A DNA stretch of 8,918 bases from CAVAVT01 sp963592185 (GCA_963592185.1 CAVAVT010000065.1:1-8918), one strand, 5' to 3'; counted from the stretch's first letter, positions 1 through 6,897 are shown. Notes: generated from the letters alone by a model not told the origin. Made by a program: numbers and translations.

Positions 1-1
1 A

Positions 2-70
2 GATGAAAATTATGATAGAATATTCCCTGTATGTGTAAATGAAACGAATTTAATTTTATGGAGGATATAG
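2..70 (+). CDS. Possible C-terminal tail of an upstream gene (partial)
   Basis: A reading frame is open from the left edge and stops at TAG 68-70. It encodes about 22 residues ending in NLILWRI. It ends two bases before the TTG proposed as the prfC start, the spacing expected of a co-transcribed upstream gene. Another frame (3-38, starting ATG and reading MKIMIEYSLYV) is also open, so this stretch may simply be a non-coding leader. The fragment is too short to assign a family. Confidence 0.25.
   Translation, partial: DENYDRIFPVCVNETNLILWRI
60..64 (+). promoter_or_regulatory. Ribosome binding site deciding the prfC start
   Basis: GGAGG lies 8 nt before TTG 73 and overlaps the upstream in-frame ATG at 58-60. 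An ATG overlapping its own Shine-Dalgarno cannot be served by it, so TTG 73 is the likelier initiation codon. Confidence 0.6.
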
Positions 71-72
71 AA

Positions 73-1722
73 TTGGCTGAATCAGATACAATTCAAAGCA
101 GTGATTTGAAAAAAGAATTGGATGCAGAAATAAGAAAGCGCCGTACATTTGCGATTATTTCACATCCAGATGCAGGTAAAACAACACTTACAGAGAAGCT
201 GCTGCTTTATGGAGGCGCTATACATCTTGCTGGCTCTATTAAGTCCAGAAAGACCCAGCACCATGCGGTTTCTGACTGGATGGAGATAGAGAAGCAGCGT
301 GGTATTTCAGTTACCTCCAGTGTTCTTCAGTTTGATTATGATGGATTCCGTATCAATATTCTTGATACACCTGGACATCAGGACTTCAGTGAAGATACCT
401 ACCGCACGCTCATGGCTGTTGATAGCGCTGTTATGATTATAGACGTTGCAAAGGGTGTTGAGGCACAGACTAAAAAGCTCTTTAAAGTCTGCAAACAGCG
501 TGGTATCCCCATTTTTACCTTCGTAAACAAGCTGGACCGATATGGCAAGGCTCCGCTGGATCTTATGGATGAGCTTGAAAACGTTCTGGGGATTCGTGCG
601 TATCCCATGAACTGGCCTATTGGCGTTGATGGAAATTATATTGGTGTATATGACAGAGAAAACAACAAGATAGAGCTTTTTGCCGAGGATAATTCCCACG
701 GTCAGAACACACGTGTATCCGATACCTATGAATTTGATGATCCGGCTGTAAAGGCAAGGGTAGGGGAAAATACCTGGCAGGCTCTGCTGGATGATATTGA
801 GCTTCTTAATGAGGCTGGCGAGGATTTCGATAAATCACGTGTGGACAAGGGCGAGCTTACTCCGATGTTCTTTGGATCCGCAATGACCAACTTCGGTGTT
901 CAGAATTTCCTTGAGGAATATTTGAGGCTTGCACCAGAGCCAGCTCCACGAGAATCTTCTGATGGCATTATTTTGCCGGATGATGAGAAGTTCTCTGCAT
1001 TTGTATTTAAAATTCAGGCAAATATGAATCCGGCCCATCGTGACCGTTTGGCGTTTATACGCATTTGCTCAGGCAAATTTGAGCGAGGAATGAGTGTATA
1101 TCATCATAAAACCGATAAGATGATTAAGCTTGCACAGCCACAGCAGTTCCTGGCACAGGACAGACAGATTATCGATGTGGCATATCCAGGTGATATTGTC
1201 GGTCTCTTTGATCCTGGCATTTTTGGTATAGGTGATACAATTTGTGATGCTGGACACAAATTCGATTTTGCTGATTTCCCGGTGTTCCCACCTGAAAAAT
1301 TTGCACGTGTACAGGCGAAGGACACAATGAAGAGAAAGCAGTTCGTAAAGGGCATTGAGCAGCTGACTCAGGAAGGGGCAATACAGCTTTTCCAGCAGGC
1401 AGGTGCCGGAACCGAGTCCTATATAGTAGGAACTGTAGGAACACTGCAGTTTGAGGTTCTTGAATACAGACTGAAGGGCGAGTATGGAGTAGATATAATC
1501 ATGCAGATGCAGCCATATGAAGTTGCACGCTGGATGACCTTTGCTGATGGCAGAGAAGTAACTCCTGCAAGCCTCCGTGGTGCTGACCGTGGGATGTTTG
1601 TATATGACCGTAGACAGAATCCGGTGCTGTTGGTAAATAATGAATGGGCTTTGGGCTGGATTACAGATAACAATCCAGATTTGGAGCTTCATGCTGTGCC
1701 TGTTGACCGTAAAGAAGTTTAA
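73..1722 (+). CDS. prfC: Peptide chain release factor 3 (RF3, translational GTPase)
   Basis: RF3 is a cytoplasmic GTPase that binds the ribosome after peptide release and removes RF1 or RF2 so they can be recycled. Counting from TTG 73 (549 aa), the GTPase motifs are all present: P-loop SHPDAGKT (about 30-37), switch I RGISVTSS (76-83), DTPGHQDF (98-105) and NKLD (152-155). An EF-Tu-like domain 2 follows, then the RF3-specific C-terminal domain containing GTVGTLQFEVL and a QPYEVARW-type segment. The length is close to the family norm (E. coli RF3 is 529 aa). The frame also extends to ATG 58. However, GGAGG at 60-64 overlaps that ATG and lies 8 nt before TTG 73, whereas nothing resembling a ribosome-binding site precedes 58. 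TTG is therefore preferred. The gene faces the DUF4931 gene and ends just before a shared hairpin. Family assignment is very secure; the start is less so. Confidence 0.96.
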   Translation: MAESDTIQSSDLKKELDAEIRKRRTFAIISHPDAGKTTLTEKLLLYGGAIHLAGSIKSRKTQHHAVSDWMEIEKQRGISVTSSVLQFDYDGFRINILDTPGHQDFSEDTYRTLMAVDSAVMIIDVAKGVEAQTKKLFKVCKQRGIPIFTFVNKLDRYGKAPLDLMDELENVLGIRAYPMNWPIGVDGNYIGVYDRENNKIELFAEDNSHGQNTRVSDTYEFDDPAVKARVGENTWQALLDDIELLNEAGEDFDKSRVDKGELTPMFFGSAMTNFGVQNFLEEYLRLAPEPAPRESSDGIILPDDEKFSAFVFKIQANMNPAHRDRLAFIRICSGKFERGMSVYHHKTDKMIKLAQPQQFLAQDRQIIDVAYPGDIVGLFDPGIFGIGDTICDAGHKFDFADFPVFPPEKFARVQAKDTMKRKQFVKGIEQLTQEGAIQLFQQAGAGTESYIVGTVGTLQFEVLEYRLKGEYGVDIIMQMQPYEVARWMTFADGREVTPASLRGADRGMFVYDRRQNPVLLVNNEWALGWITDNNPDLELHAVPVDRKEV

Positions 1723-1731
1723 AAACATAAG

Positions 1732-1770
1732 AAGACCGCTGATTTTGATATTTTCGGAATCAGCGGTCTT
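1732..1770. terminator. Bidirectional intrinsic terminator between convergent genes
   Basis: The left arm AAGACCGCTGATT (1732-1744) is perfectly complementary to AATCAGCGGTCTT (1758-1770), giving a 13-bp stem with a 13-nt loop. On the plus strand it is followed by T-rich sequence, with a T run near 1779-1783, and it lies 9 nt after the prfC stop. Read on the minus strand, it follows the DUF4931 stop by about 12 nt and runs into CTTATGTTTTT. A single hairpin probably ends both convergent transcripts. Confidence 0.85.
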
Positions 1771-1782
1771 TCAGATTCTTTT

Positions 1783-2556
1783 TCATTTTTTAAAGTATAA
1801 TGTCTGTATTGTATTAACAACTTCCTCCAGATTAGACGGTTTTACATGGATGTTGTATCCTACAAATAGTGGAGGAGCGGAGTATCTGGGGATTACCCTT
1901 GCACGGATAAGTTTTTGCTCTTCAACCTCCTGCGTGTAGAAAAATACATTGTAGCTTTTGCAATGTCCAAAATGATTCATGATATAGTCTGTAGCTATCT
2001 GTATATAATCTGCTACAGTGTCCAGGGTTTCATTGTTTTTTGGAACAATATTGAATTCATAAAAGCCGATTTTCGGCGAGGTGGCAATATTGAATTCCAC
2101 GCCGTTACAGGAATCGATAACAAGACCGGAAAATTCATCAGCATTATAAAAATAGTCTGGATTGACATTTTTAAAACCTATAATCTGCATGTGCGGATGA
2201 CGGATTGTCCCACCAGACATTGGTCCGAAATTTTTAAAGAAAATAACTGAAGAATACTTTTTGGACTCCATGAGACGGAACCAATGCTTTATACCAAAAC
2301 GAATTAAGCGATGAAGGTGGCTTTTGCTGTAATATGGAATGTCGCTGTCACAGTCGGCGCCTTCAATCAGCACAAATTGGTCTGCATCACTAAGTACATT
2401 ATATTTATTGGGCAGAAAAATAATATCACCATCGGTGTCAATTATTCCGCTTAACTGAGATTTATCGCAGAACGGGCAGGCGTTGTTCTCATGGTGTATA
2501 TTTACTGGTTTTTTGCGTCCGAGACCGATGTCGAATTCTATCATGTTATAGTCCAT
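1783..2556 (-). CDS. DUF4931 / GalT-like (HIT superfamily) protein
   Basis: This 257-residue protein resembles the DUF4931 family, which is related to galactose-1-phosphate uridylyltransferase. What can be seen is a CPFC pair at residues 27-30, like the zinc-binding cysteines of GalT, and GGTIRHPHMQIIG at 115-127. The latter carries the HPHxQ signature, so H120 would be a metal ligand, H122 the nucleophile and Q124 the supporting residue by analogy to GalT. It is shorter than typical GalT (about 350 aa), and no galactose-pathway gene is adjacent, so the substrate is unknown. Nucleotidyl transfer or nucleoside phosphate hydrolysis are both possible. An in-frame GTG exists at 2592, but the Shine-Dalgarno AGGGTG (minus strand, 2563-2568) is 6 nt before ATG 2556, which is why that start was chosen. 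It is transcribed alone, divergent from the flippase operon. Family call fairly sure; function not. Confidence 0.88.
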   Translation of the reverse strand: MDYNMIEFDIGLGRKKPVNIHHENNACPFCDKSQLSGIIDTDGDIIFLPNKYNVLSDADQFVLIEGADCDSDIPYYSKSHLHRLIRFGIKHWFRLMESKKYSSVIFFKNFGPMSGGTIRHPHMQIIGFKNVNPDYFYNADEFSGLVIDSCNGVEFNIATSPKIGFYEFNIVPKNNETLDTVADYIQIATDYIMNHFGHCKSYNVFFYTQEVEEQKLIRARVIPRYSAPPLFVGYNIHVKPSNLEEVVNTIQTLYFKK

Positions 2557-2710
2557 GTTGGTCACCCTAATAAAATATGGAATAGTTTTCACTTAAATGA
2601 TATAATATCTTGTTGTGAGAATTTTTAATAGGTCTTTCTCACTTAATACAATTATATAAGCTATTATGAATTTTTGCAAAAAGCTATACTGAAAATAAGC
2701 TGATAGGACG
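2557..2710. promoter_or_regulatory. Divergent control region with three TCAC-type boxes
   Basis: This AT-rich 154-bp gap should carry both divergent promoters. TCACTTAA occurs at 2589-2596 and again at 2639-2646. Between them is an inverted copy of the core, TTGTGAGAA (2613-2621). The middle and right boxes form the inverted repeat GTGAGAA (2615-2621) / TTCTCAC (2636-2642). The CAC/GTG cores start at 2590, 2615 and 2640, exactly 25 bp apart. A 12-bp palindrome TTTTTGCAAAAA lies at 2671-2682. Possible -10 elements are TATAAT 2601-2606, TATTAT 2662-2667 and TATACT 2685-2690 on the plus strand, and TATTAT on the minus strand near 2603-2608. None has a convincing -35, so promoter positions are uncertain. 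Confidence 0.45.
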
Positions 2711-2713
2711 GTG
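2705..2713 (+). promoter_or_regulatory. Shine-Dalgarno-like sequence overlapping the flippase GTG start
   Basis: AGGACGGTG includes the annotated GTG itself. Its GGTG end is 6 nt before ATT 2720, the same spacing seen between GGTG-type sites and the starts of the DUF4931 and UPF0158 genes here. For GTG 2711, only AGGA at 2705-2708 lies upstream, 2 nt away, which is too close for normal use. Confidence 0.4.
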
Positions 2714-4408
2714 TTTTCCATTAGCAGTCAGGAATTAACTGAAAATAAGACAAGCAAGGGCGAATCCTTTCTCAAGGGTACCTTCATATTGACCATCGCC
2801 GGTTTGGTAGTCAAGGTAATTGGCTCACTTAACTGGATTTTTGTATCCCGTATTTTGGGAGGAGAGGGCATAGGTCTTTACCAGATGGCCTTTCCAATAT
2901 ATTTCTTTGCACTTAGTGTTTCAACAGCTGGTGTTCCAGTGGCAATTTCCATAATTACCTCAGAGCGGGTAGCTCTGAAGGATATTTTTGGAGCTAAGCG
3001 AATATTTAAAATCTCAATGACGCTTATGCTTTTCACGGGACTATTTTTTTCGCTTCTTACGTATTTTGGCGCACAGTGGCTGATAGATTTCCATTTTATC
3101 CGTGACCCACGTGCGTATTACTCGATTATAGCACTGGCTCCGGCGATTTTCTTTGTTACGCTGCTGGCAAGCTCCAGAGGATATCTTCAGGGCTGGCAGA
3201 GAATGACCCCTACGGCTGTGTCACAGATTGTGGAACAGATTTTCCGTGTAATCACCATGATTCTATTTGCAAGCCTGTTCCTTCCTTGGGGATTGGAGTA
3301 TGCGGCTGCAGGAGCAAGCCTTGGAGCTTTTGCCGGAGCGGTATCCGGACTGATTGTGCTGGTATATTTCCATTGGAAGCTTGAACGGGACATTATCCGT
3401 GATTACGGCGTGGATTTAGGCGGTCACTCGGAAGAGACAAAGACGTCCTGCTGGAAAATTATCAAACGAATATTTGCTCTGTCTCTGCCTGTTTCTGCCG
3501 CCAGCATAATGCTGCCAGTGGTTTCCAATCTGGATTTGGTTATCGTACCTCAAAGACTTGAGGTGGCAGGATATTCAGTTAATGAAGCAACAGAGCTTTT
3601 TGGCTATCTTACTGGAATGGCCGTACCGCTTATCAATCTTTCTACTATTCTTACAGCATCCCTTGCCATGAGCATTGTTCCGGCTATTTCCAAGGCGAAG
3701 GCACTGAAAGATTCTACGGCTGTATTTGAGCAGACTGCAGCAGGAATTAGAATTTCGAATTTTGTATGTTTTCCTGCCTTTGTGGTGGTTTTCGTATTGG
3801 CAACGCCGATTTCAACATTGATTTATAATGCGCCGGGAGCTGGTCCGGCTGTATGGGTGTGTTCCTTCAGTATTGTGCTTTTAGGACTTCATCAGGTTTC
3901 TACAGGCGTGCTTCAGGGGCTGGGATATCCATCCATACCGATGATAAATATGGCTATTGCGGCTGTGGCAAAGGTTATTTTGAACTGGACACTGACAGCT
4001 ATACCGGCTTTGGGAATCATGGGTGCAGCCTGGGCTACTGCTGCCGATATGGGTGTGGCAGCAATAATCAATCTGTATTTCATCCACCGTTATATAGGCT
4101 ATCGTATAGAACTTCCACAGCTCTTGAAAACTATTGCATCTGCAGCGGTTATGGCGGTTGCAACAAAACTTTTCTATGACCTTACCTTGAGCTATTTTGG
4201 AAGCAATATTTTTTCCACCTTTGGAGCTGTTTTCTTTGGCTGTGGAGTTTACATTGTCGTTATGCTGCTCATTGGTGGTATTGAAGAGTCTGATATGCAG
4301 CGAATCCCAATGCTTGGAGGTCCTACCATAAGACTTTTGAGAAAAATAGGCGTATTTAAGGTTTCTGAAGAAAATGAAACCGCAGAGGACGTGAAGGAAG
4401 AAAAATGA
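2711..4408 (+). CDS. MOP-superfamily lipid/polysaccharide flippase (SpoVB/YtgP-MurJ type)
   Basis: This polytopic membrane protein of about 565 aa has roughly 12-14 hydrophobic segments. It resembles the polysaccharide biosynthesis/SpoVB family, which includes B. subtilis YtgP (a MurJ, lipid II flippase) and SpoVB. Family-like segments are FVSRILGGEGIGLYQ (44-58) before FPIYFFALSVSTAGVPVA, SSRGYLQGWQRMTPTAV (154-170) leading into SQIVEQIFRV, and GVLQGLGYPSIPMINMA (399-415) leading into KVILNW. The acidic tail (about 551-565) is presumably cytoplasmic. The likely role is moving a lipid-linked saccharide across the inner membrane; which substrate (lipid II, teichoic or capsular unit) cannot be told. 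It heads a four-gene run and overlaps the next gene by ATGA. The start is uncertain: GTG 2711 lies within the Shine-Dalgarno-like AGGACGGTG (2705-2713), which is spaced for ATT 2720. Confidence 0.9.
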   Translation: MFSISSQELTENKTSKGESFLKGTFILTIAGLVVKVIGSLNWIFVSRILGGEGIGLYQMAFPIYFFALSVSTAGVPVAISIITSERVALKDIFGAKRIFKISMTLMLFTGLFFSLLTYFGAQWLIDFHFIRDPRAYYSIIALAPAIFFVTLLASSRGYLQGWQRMTPTAVSQIVEQIFRVITMILFASLFLPWGLEYAAAGASLGAFAGAVSGLIVLVYFHWKLERDIIRDYGVDLGGHSEETKTSCWKIIKRIFALSLPVSAASIMLPVVSNLDLVIVPQRLEVAGYSVNEATELFGYLTGMAVPLINLSTILTASLAMSIVPAISKAKALKDSTAVFEQTAAGIRISNFVCFPAFVVVFVLATPISTLIYNAPGAGPAVWVCSFSIVLLGLHQVSTGVLQGLGYPSIPMINMAIAAVAKVILNWTLTAIPALGIMGAAWATAADMGVAAIINLYFIHRYIGYRIELPQLLKTIASAAVMAVATKLFYDLTLSYFGSNIFSTFGAVFFGCGVYIVVMLLIGGIEESDMQRIPMLGGPTIRLLRKIGVFKVSEENETAEDVKEEK

Positions 4409-5283
4409 AGAAATTTATATTAATATATAATCCAGTGTCTGGAAGGGCTACCTTTAAGGCTAGGCTTGACTATATGCTGGAGTCGTTTCAAAAGCGTGGA
4501 GCCATGTTGGTGGTTTACCGTACCCAGATTGATAACACCGGTCTTGCGGATTTCATCAGAGAGGTGGATCCGGAAGGAATTCTTGTTGCTGGCGGTGACG
4601 GCACACTTTCCGAGGTGGTAAATCTTGTGGTGAAGGAAAAGCTGGATTATCCTATTGCGATTATTCCTGGCGGTACTTCCAATGATTTTGCTACATACCT
4701 TGGAATAGACAATAATCTGGATTCCTATTTTGACCGTATCATTGAAGGACGTACCTTGAAAAGCGATTTAGGCAAGGTAGGGGACCAGTATTTTGTAAAT
4801 GTGGCAAGTGCCGGAATGGTGACTTCCATAGCCCATGAGGTGGATGTCCACATGAAAAATGCAATGGGCAAGATGGCATATTATCTGAGAGGAATATGTA
4901 CTCTTCCAGCTTTTAAGCCAATGCATCTGAAGATTACAGCTGATGGAAACGTCAGCTTCGATGGGAAGGCATTCTTGTTTGTGGTGGTAAACAGCGGTGT
5001 GGTTGCAAGTTTTAAAAATGCATCTGTTCATGCAAAGCTTGATGATGGAAAGCTTGACATCATAATTGTAGAAGCGTGCAATATACCGGATTTGATGGCA
5101 TTGACCACCGAGATACTTACAGGAAGAGATATGTCAAAGCAGAAGCATGTAATATATTTGCAGGCTGCGGACATTATGGTTGAGACAGATGGTGAAGTAG
5201 AAAGCGATTTGGATGGAGAACGGGGTCCTATGCTGCCAATGCATATAGAGACTGTCCCCAGTGCAATTGAGCTTTACTATTGA
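4405..5283 (+). CDS. YegS/DagK-family lipid (diacylglycerol) kinase
   Basis: This 292-aa protein belongs to the diacylglycerol kinase catalytic (DAGK_cat, YegS/DgkB-like) family. These cytoplasmic enzymes act at the membrane surface and transfer phosphate from a nucleoside triphosphate to a lipid such as diacylglycerol. Visible motifs are NPVSG (9-13), the nucleotide-binding GGDGT (63-67), GGTSNDFA (89-96), LDDGKLDI (212-219) and a C-terminal TDGEVESDLDGERG segment (261-274), which matches the family's conserved end. The length is typical. The ATG overlaps the flippase stop as ATGA, with AAGGA (4394-4398) 6 nt upstream, so the two are probably translationally coupled. Next to a lipid-carrier flippase, a role in recycling lipid freed during envelope synthesis is plausible but inferred. 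It could instead act on undecaprenol or another lipid. Family assignment is sure; substrate is not. Confidence 0.93.
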   Translation: MKKFILIYNPVSGRATFKARLDYMLESFQKRGAMLVVYRTQIDNTGLADFIREVDPEGILVAGGDGTLSEVVNLVVKEKLDYPIAIIPGGTSNDFATYLGIDNNLDSYFDRIIEGRTLKSDLGKVGDQYFVNVASAGMVTSIAHEVDVHMKNAMGKMAYYLRGICTLPAFKPMHLKITADGNVSFDGKAFLFVVVNSGVVASFKNASVHAKLDDGKLDIIIVEACNIPDLMALTTEILTGRDMSKQKHVIYLQAADIMVETDGEVESDLDGERGPMLPMHIETVPSAIELYY

Positions 5284-5317
5284 TTTTATTAATTGATATG
5301 CAAAGAAGGTGACAGCT

Positions 5318-5752
5318 TTGGATATAAAATTAAATGATTTGATAAGAGCCTTTGAACAGGCAGATGAAATTCAAAGCTATGTAGATATTGAAAATGGAAC
5401 CGTGGTAGCTATGGGACAGACCTTTGATGGATGTGACCATTTTGTTGATGAAACTGAGGAAGAAAGACTGGCAAAAGTATTTTCCATTGAAGATGATTGG
5501 GAAAGATATATTATGCTGCCTGATGTATATGAAGATATCAGGCTGTTTATGGAAGAATTTGCCAAAAATGAAGCAGCAAATGGAAATATAGAGCTGGCTC
5601 ATATATTGGAAAATAATGGTTCATTAATAAATTTTAACCGCAGAGTAAAGGCATTGGCACTTCATGACAGCTGGAGAAGATTTTTATATGAAAAACTGGC
5701 TGATTATGCTAGGTTTTGGTGCGAGGAAAATGGTATAAACTATGTGGAATGA
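5318..5752 (+). CDS. UPF0158 family protein of unknown function
   Basis: This small acidic cytoplasmic protein (144 aa) resembles UPF0158. That family typically has an N-terminal half with a variable acidic stretch, a central F/Y-x-x-LP segment and a WCEENGI-type C-terminus. Here YIMLPD (64-69), the SLINFNRRVK segment (102-111), DSWRRFLYEKLADYARFW (117-134) and WCEENGI (134-140) fit this pattern. No catalytic or binding residues are recognisable, and the family has no established function. The frame extends back to GTG 5309, but AAGGTG (5306-5311) overlaps that GTG and is 6 nt before TTG 5318, so TTG is preferred. It lies 34 nt after the lipid kinase and 23 nt before the membrane fusion gene, with no terminator between, so it is probably in the same operon. 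I see no evidence tying it to lipid metabolism beyond position. Confidence 0.82.
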   Translation: MDIKLNDLIRAFEQADEIQSYVDIENGTVVAMGQTFDGCDHFVDETEEERLAKVFSIEDDWERYIMLPDVYEDIRLFMEEFAKNEAANGNIELAHILENNGSLINFNRRVKALALHDSWRRFLYEKLADYARFWCEENGINYVE

Positions 5753-5760
5753 CAGGCGTC

Positions 5761-5766
5761 AGGAGG
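5761..5766 (+). promoter_or_regulatory. Ribosome binding site deciding the membrane fusion gene start
   Basis: A perfect AGGAGG lies 9 nt before TTG 5776. It is downstream of the alternative in-frame ATGs at 5716 and 5749, so those cannot use it. The site sits between the UPF0158 stop (5750-5752) and the start. Confidence 0.7.
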
Positions 5767-5775
5767 CCATTAATT

Positions 5776-6840
5776 TTGCAAGAGGTTGATATTAGTAATA
5801 AGGTTGGAAAATATATAAAATTTGGTGTACCAGCACTTTTGGTAATTGCAATTATATGCGCTACAGCGGTCTGGTTTTTTATCAGTCGCGGACAAACATT
5901 AACAGTGAATGATGCCCAGGTTAGCAGCAGTATGATTTCTGTACGAACCGGTGCACCAGGACAAATAGCAGAATATATTGTTGAGGATGGCGCACGTGTA
6001 GAAGCCGGGGATGTTATTGCCAGAGTAAAGGTGAGTATCACGGAGGAGCAGCTTAAGCAGCTGGAGCAGACAGTGGTGCTGTCCAAACAAAATCTTGAGC
6101 AGATTCAAAGGGGCAGAACTGTTACAAGCCAGGTTTCTTCGGCTCCGTCATATAGCGGTGCTGATTCCGGAGCTGCAGCTGCTGCCAAGCGCAGACTTGA
6201 TCGTATGAATACACTCTATTCCATGGGAGCTGTAAGTGCCAAGGAAAGAGATGCAGCCGAAGCGGATTACGAGGCAGCGATGGCATCATCTGCATCATAT
6301 AGCAGTGAACCGAGCTATTCCACAACAGTGGTTCCAAGCAGTCCGCAGGTGATAAAAAATGCCGAGCTTCAGGTAAAGCAGGCTGAGGCTGCATTGGAGA
6401 ATGCAAAAAAGGCCGCAACTTCCACAGAAATTACAGCACCTGTAGCTGGAACAGTGTATATCTCTGATACTGAGCCTGGAGCAGAGGTAAAGGCTGGTCA
6501 GACTATTGCATATATTGGTATAGACAGCAGCCGATGGGTTGAGGCTTATGTCAAGATTGAGGACAAAGCAAAGATCGCCTTGGGTCAGCTGGTTTCATAC
6601 ACAGTAAATGGCAAGAAATTAAATGGTACTGTCACAGAAATAACGGATCCATCCGAGGAAAATACAGCTGATGAGGAAAATTCATCTGCCAATAAAAATA
6701 CTGAAGCTGTTGAAGGGGAGTCTCCTTCCGTAAAGCGTAAAGGCAAGCTTGTGGTCAAGATATCTGTAACTGAAGACTCAGAAGCGGAACTTCGGCCTGG
6801 AGCAAAAGCAATTGTGGAATTTAAGAAAATACAAAAATAA
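5776..6840 (+). CDS. HlyD/EmrA-type membrane fusion protein (periplasmic adaptor)
   Basis: This 354-aa adaptor belongs to the family that links an inner-membrane exporter (ABC, MFS or RND) to the cell exterior or an outer-membrane channel. A single membrane anchor spans about 16-37. A split biotinyl-lipoyl (barrel-sandwich) domain follows: first half about 52-85 (VRTGAPGQIAEYIVEDGARV), second half about 218-250 (ITAPVAGTVYISDTEPGAEV). An alpha-helical hairpin lies between them, containing the typical YSMGAVSAKERDAAEADYEA segment. A beta-barrel domain (about 254-350) closes the protein. Two Ser/Tyr-rich stretches around PSYS (124-127 and 179-182) interrupt the hairpin, and an acidic, Asn/Ser-rich insertion (about 291-318) interrupts the barrel. 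The start is TTG 5776, 9 nt after AGGAGG (5761-5766). The frame runs back to ATG 5749 and ATG 5716, but those would overlap the upstream gene and lack a good Shine-Dalgarno. No transporter or outer-membrane partner is in the window. Confidence 0.9.
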   Translation: MQEVDISNKVGKYIKFGVPALLVIAIICATAVWFFISRGQTLTVNDAQVSSSMISVRTGAPGQIAEYIVEDGARVEAGDVIARVKVSITEEQLKQLEQTVVLSKQNLEQIQRGRTVTSQVSSAPSYSGADSGAAAAAKRRLDRMNTLYSMGAVSAKERDAAEADYEAAMASSASYSSEPSYSTTVVPSSPQVIKNAELQVKQAEAALENAKKAATSTEITAPVAGTVYISDTEPGAEVKAGQTIAYIGIDSSRWVEAYVKIEDKAKIALGQLVSYTVNGKKLNGTVTEITDPSEENTADEENSSANKNTEAVEGESPSVKRKGKLVVKISVTEDSEAELRPGAKAIVEFKKIQK

Positions 6841-6843
6841 TAC

Positions 6844-6875
6844 TAGACAAATCCGTGCTTTGATGTTATTATAAT
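6844..6875 (+). promoter_or_regulatory. Candidate glutamine synthetase promoter upstream of the terminator
   Basis: TATAAT at 6870-6875 is a perfect -10. The best -35-like hexamer is TAGACA at 6844-6849 (5 of 6 to TTGACA), but the 20-bp spacer is longer than the usual 16-18. Transcription would begin near 6882 and give a leader of about 110 nt containing the hairpin at 6907-6948. No other plausible promoter is visible nearer the gene. Confidence 0.4.
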
Positions 6876-6897
6876 TCATGTAAGAAATTTGATAACA

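Noticed and set aside
1069..1728. 219-codon minus-strand frame inside prfC
   Set aside because: It is antisense to RF3, with Cys/Tyr/Ile-rich composition typical of a shadow frame. It also crosses into the convergent terminator side without its own signals.
1640..2250. Plus-strand frames at 1640-1939 and 1915-2250
   Set aside because: They overlap the prfC end, the terminator and the DUF4931 gene in antisense. They have no ribosome-binding sites and show no protein-like pattern.
5750..5761. Small hairpin TGAC-AGGC-GTCA at the UPF0158 stop
   Set aside because: The 4-bp stem is too weak to be a terminator or a convincing regulatory element.
5716..5775. Earlier starts (ATG 5716 or 5749) for the membrane fusion gene
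   Set aside because: They would overlap the UPF0158 gene and lack a Shine-Dalgarno, while a perfect AGGAGG points to TTG 5776.
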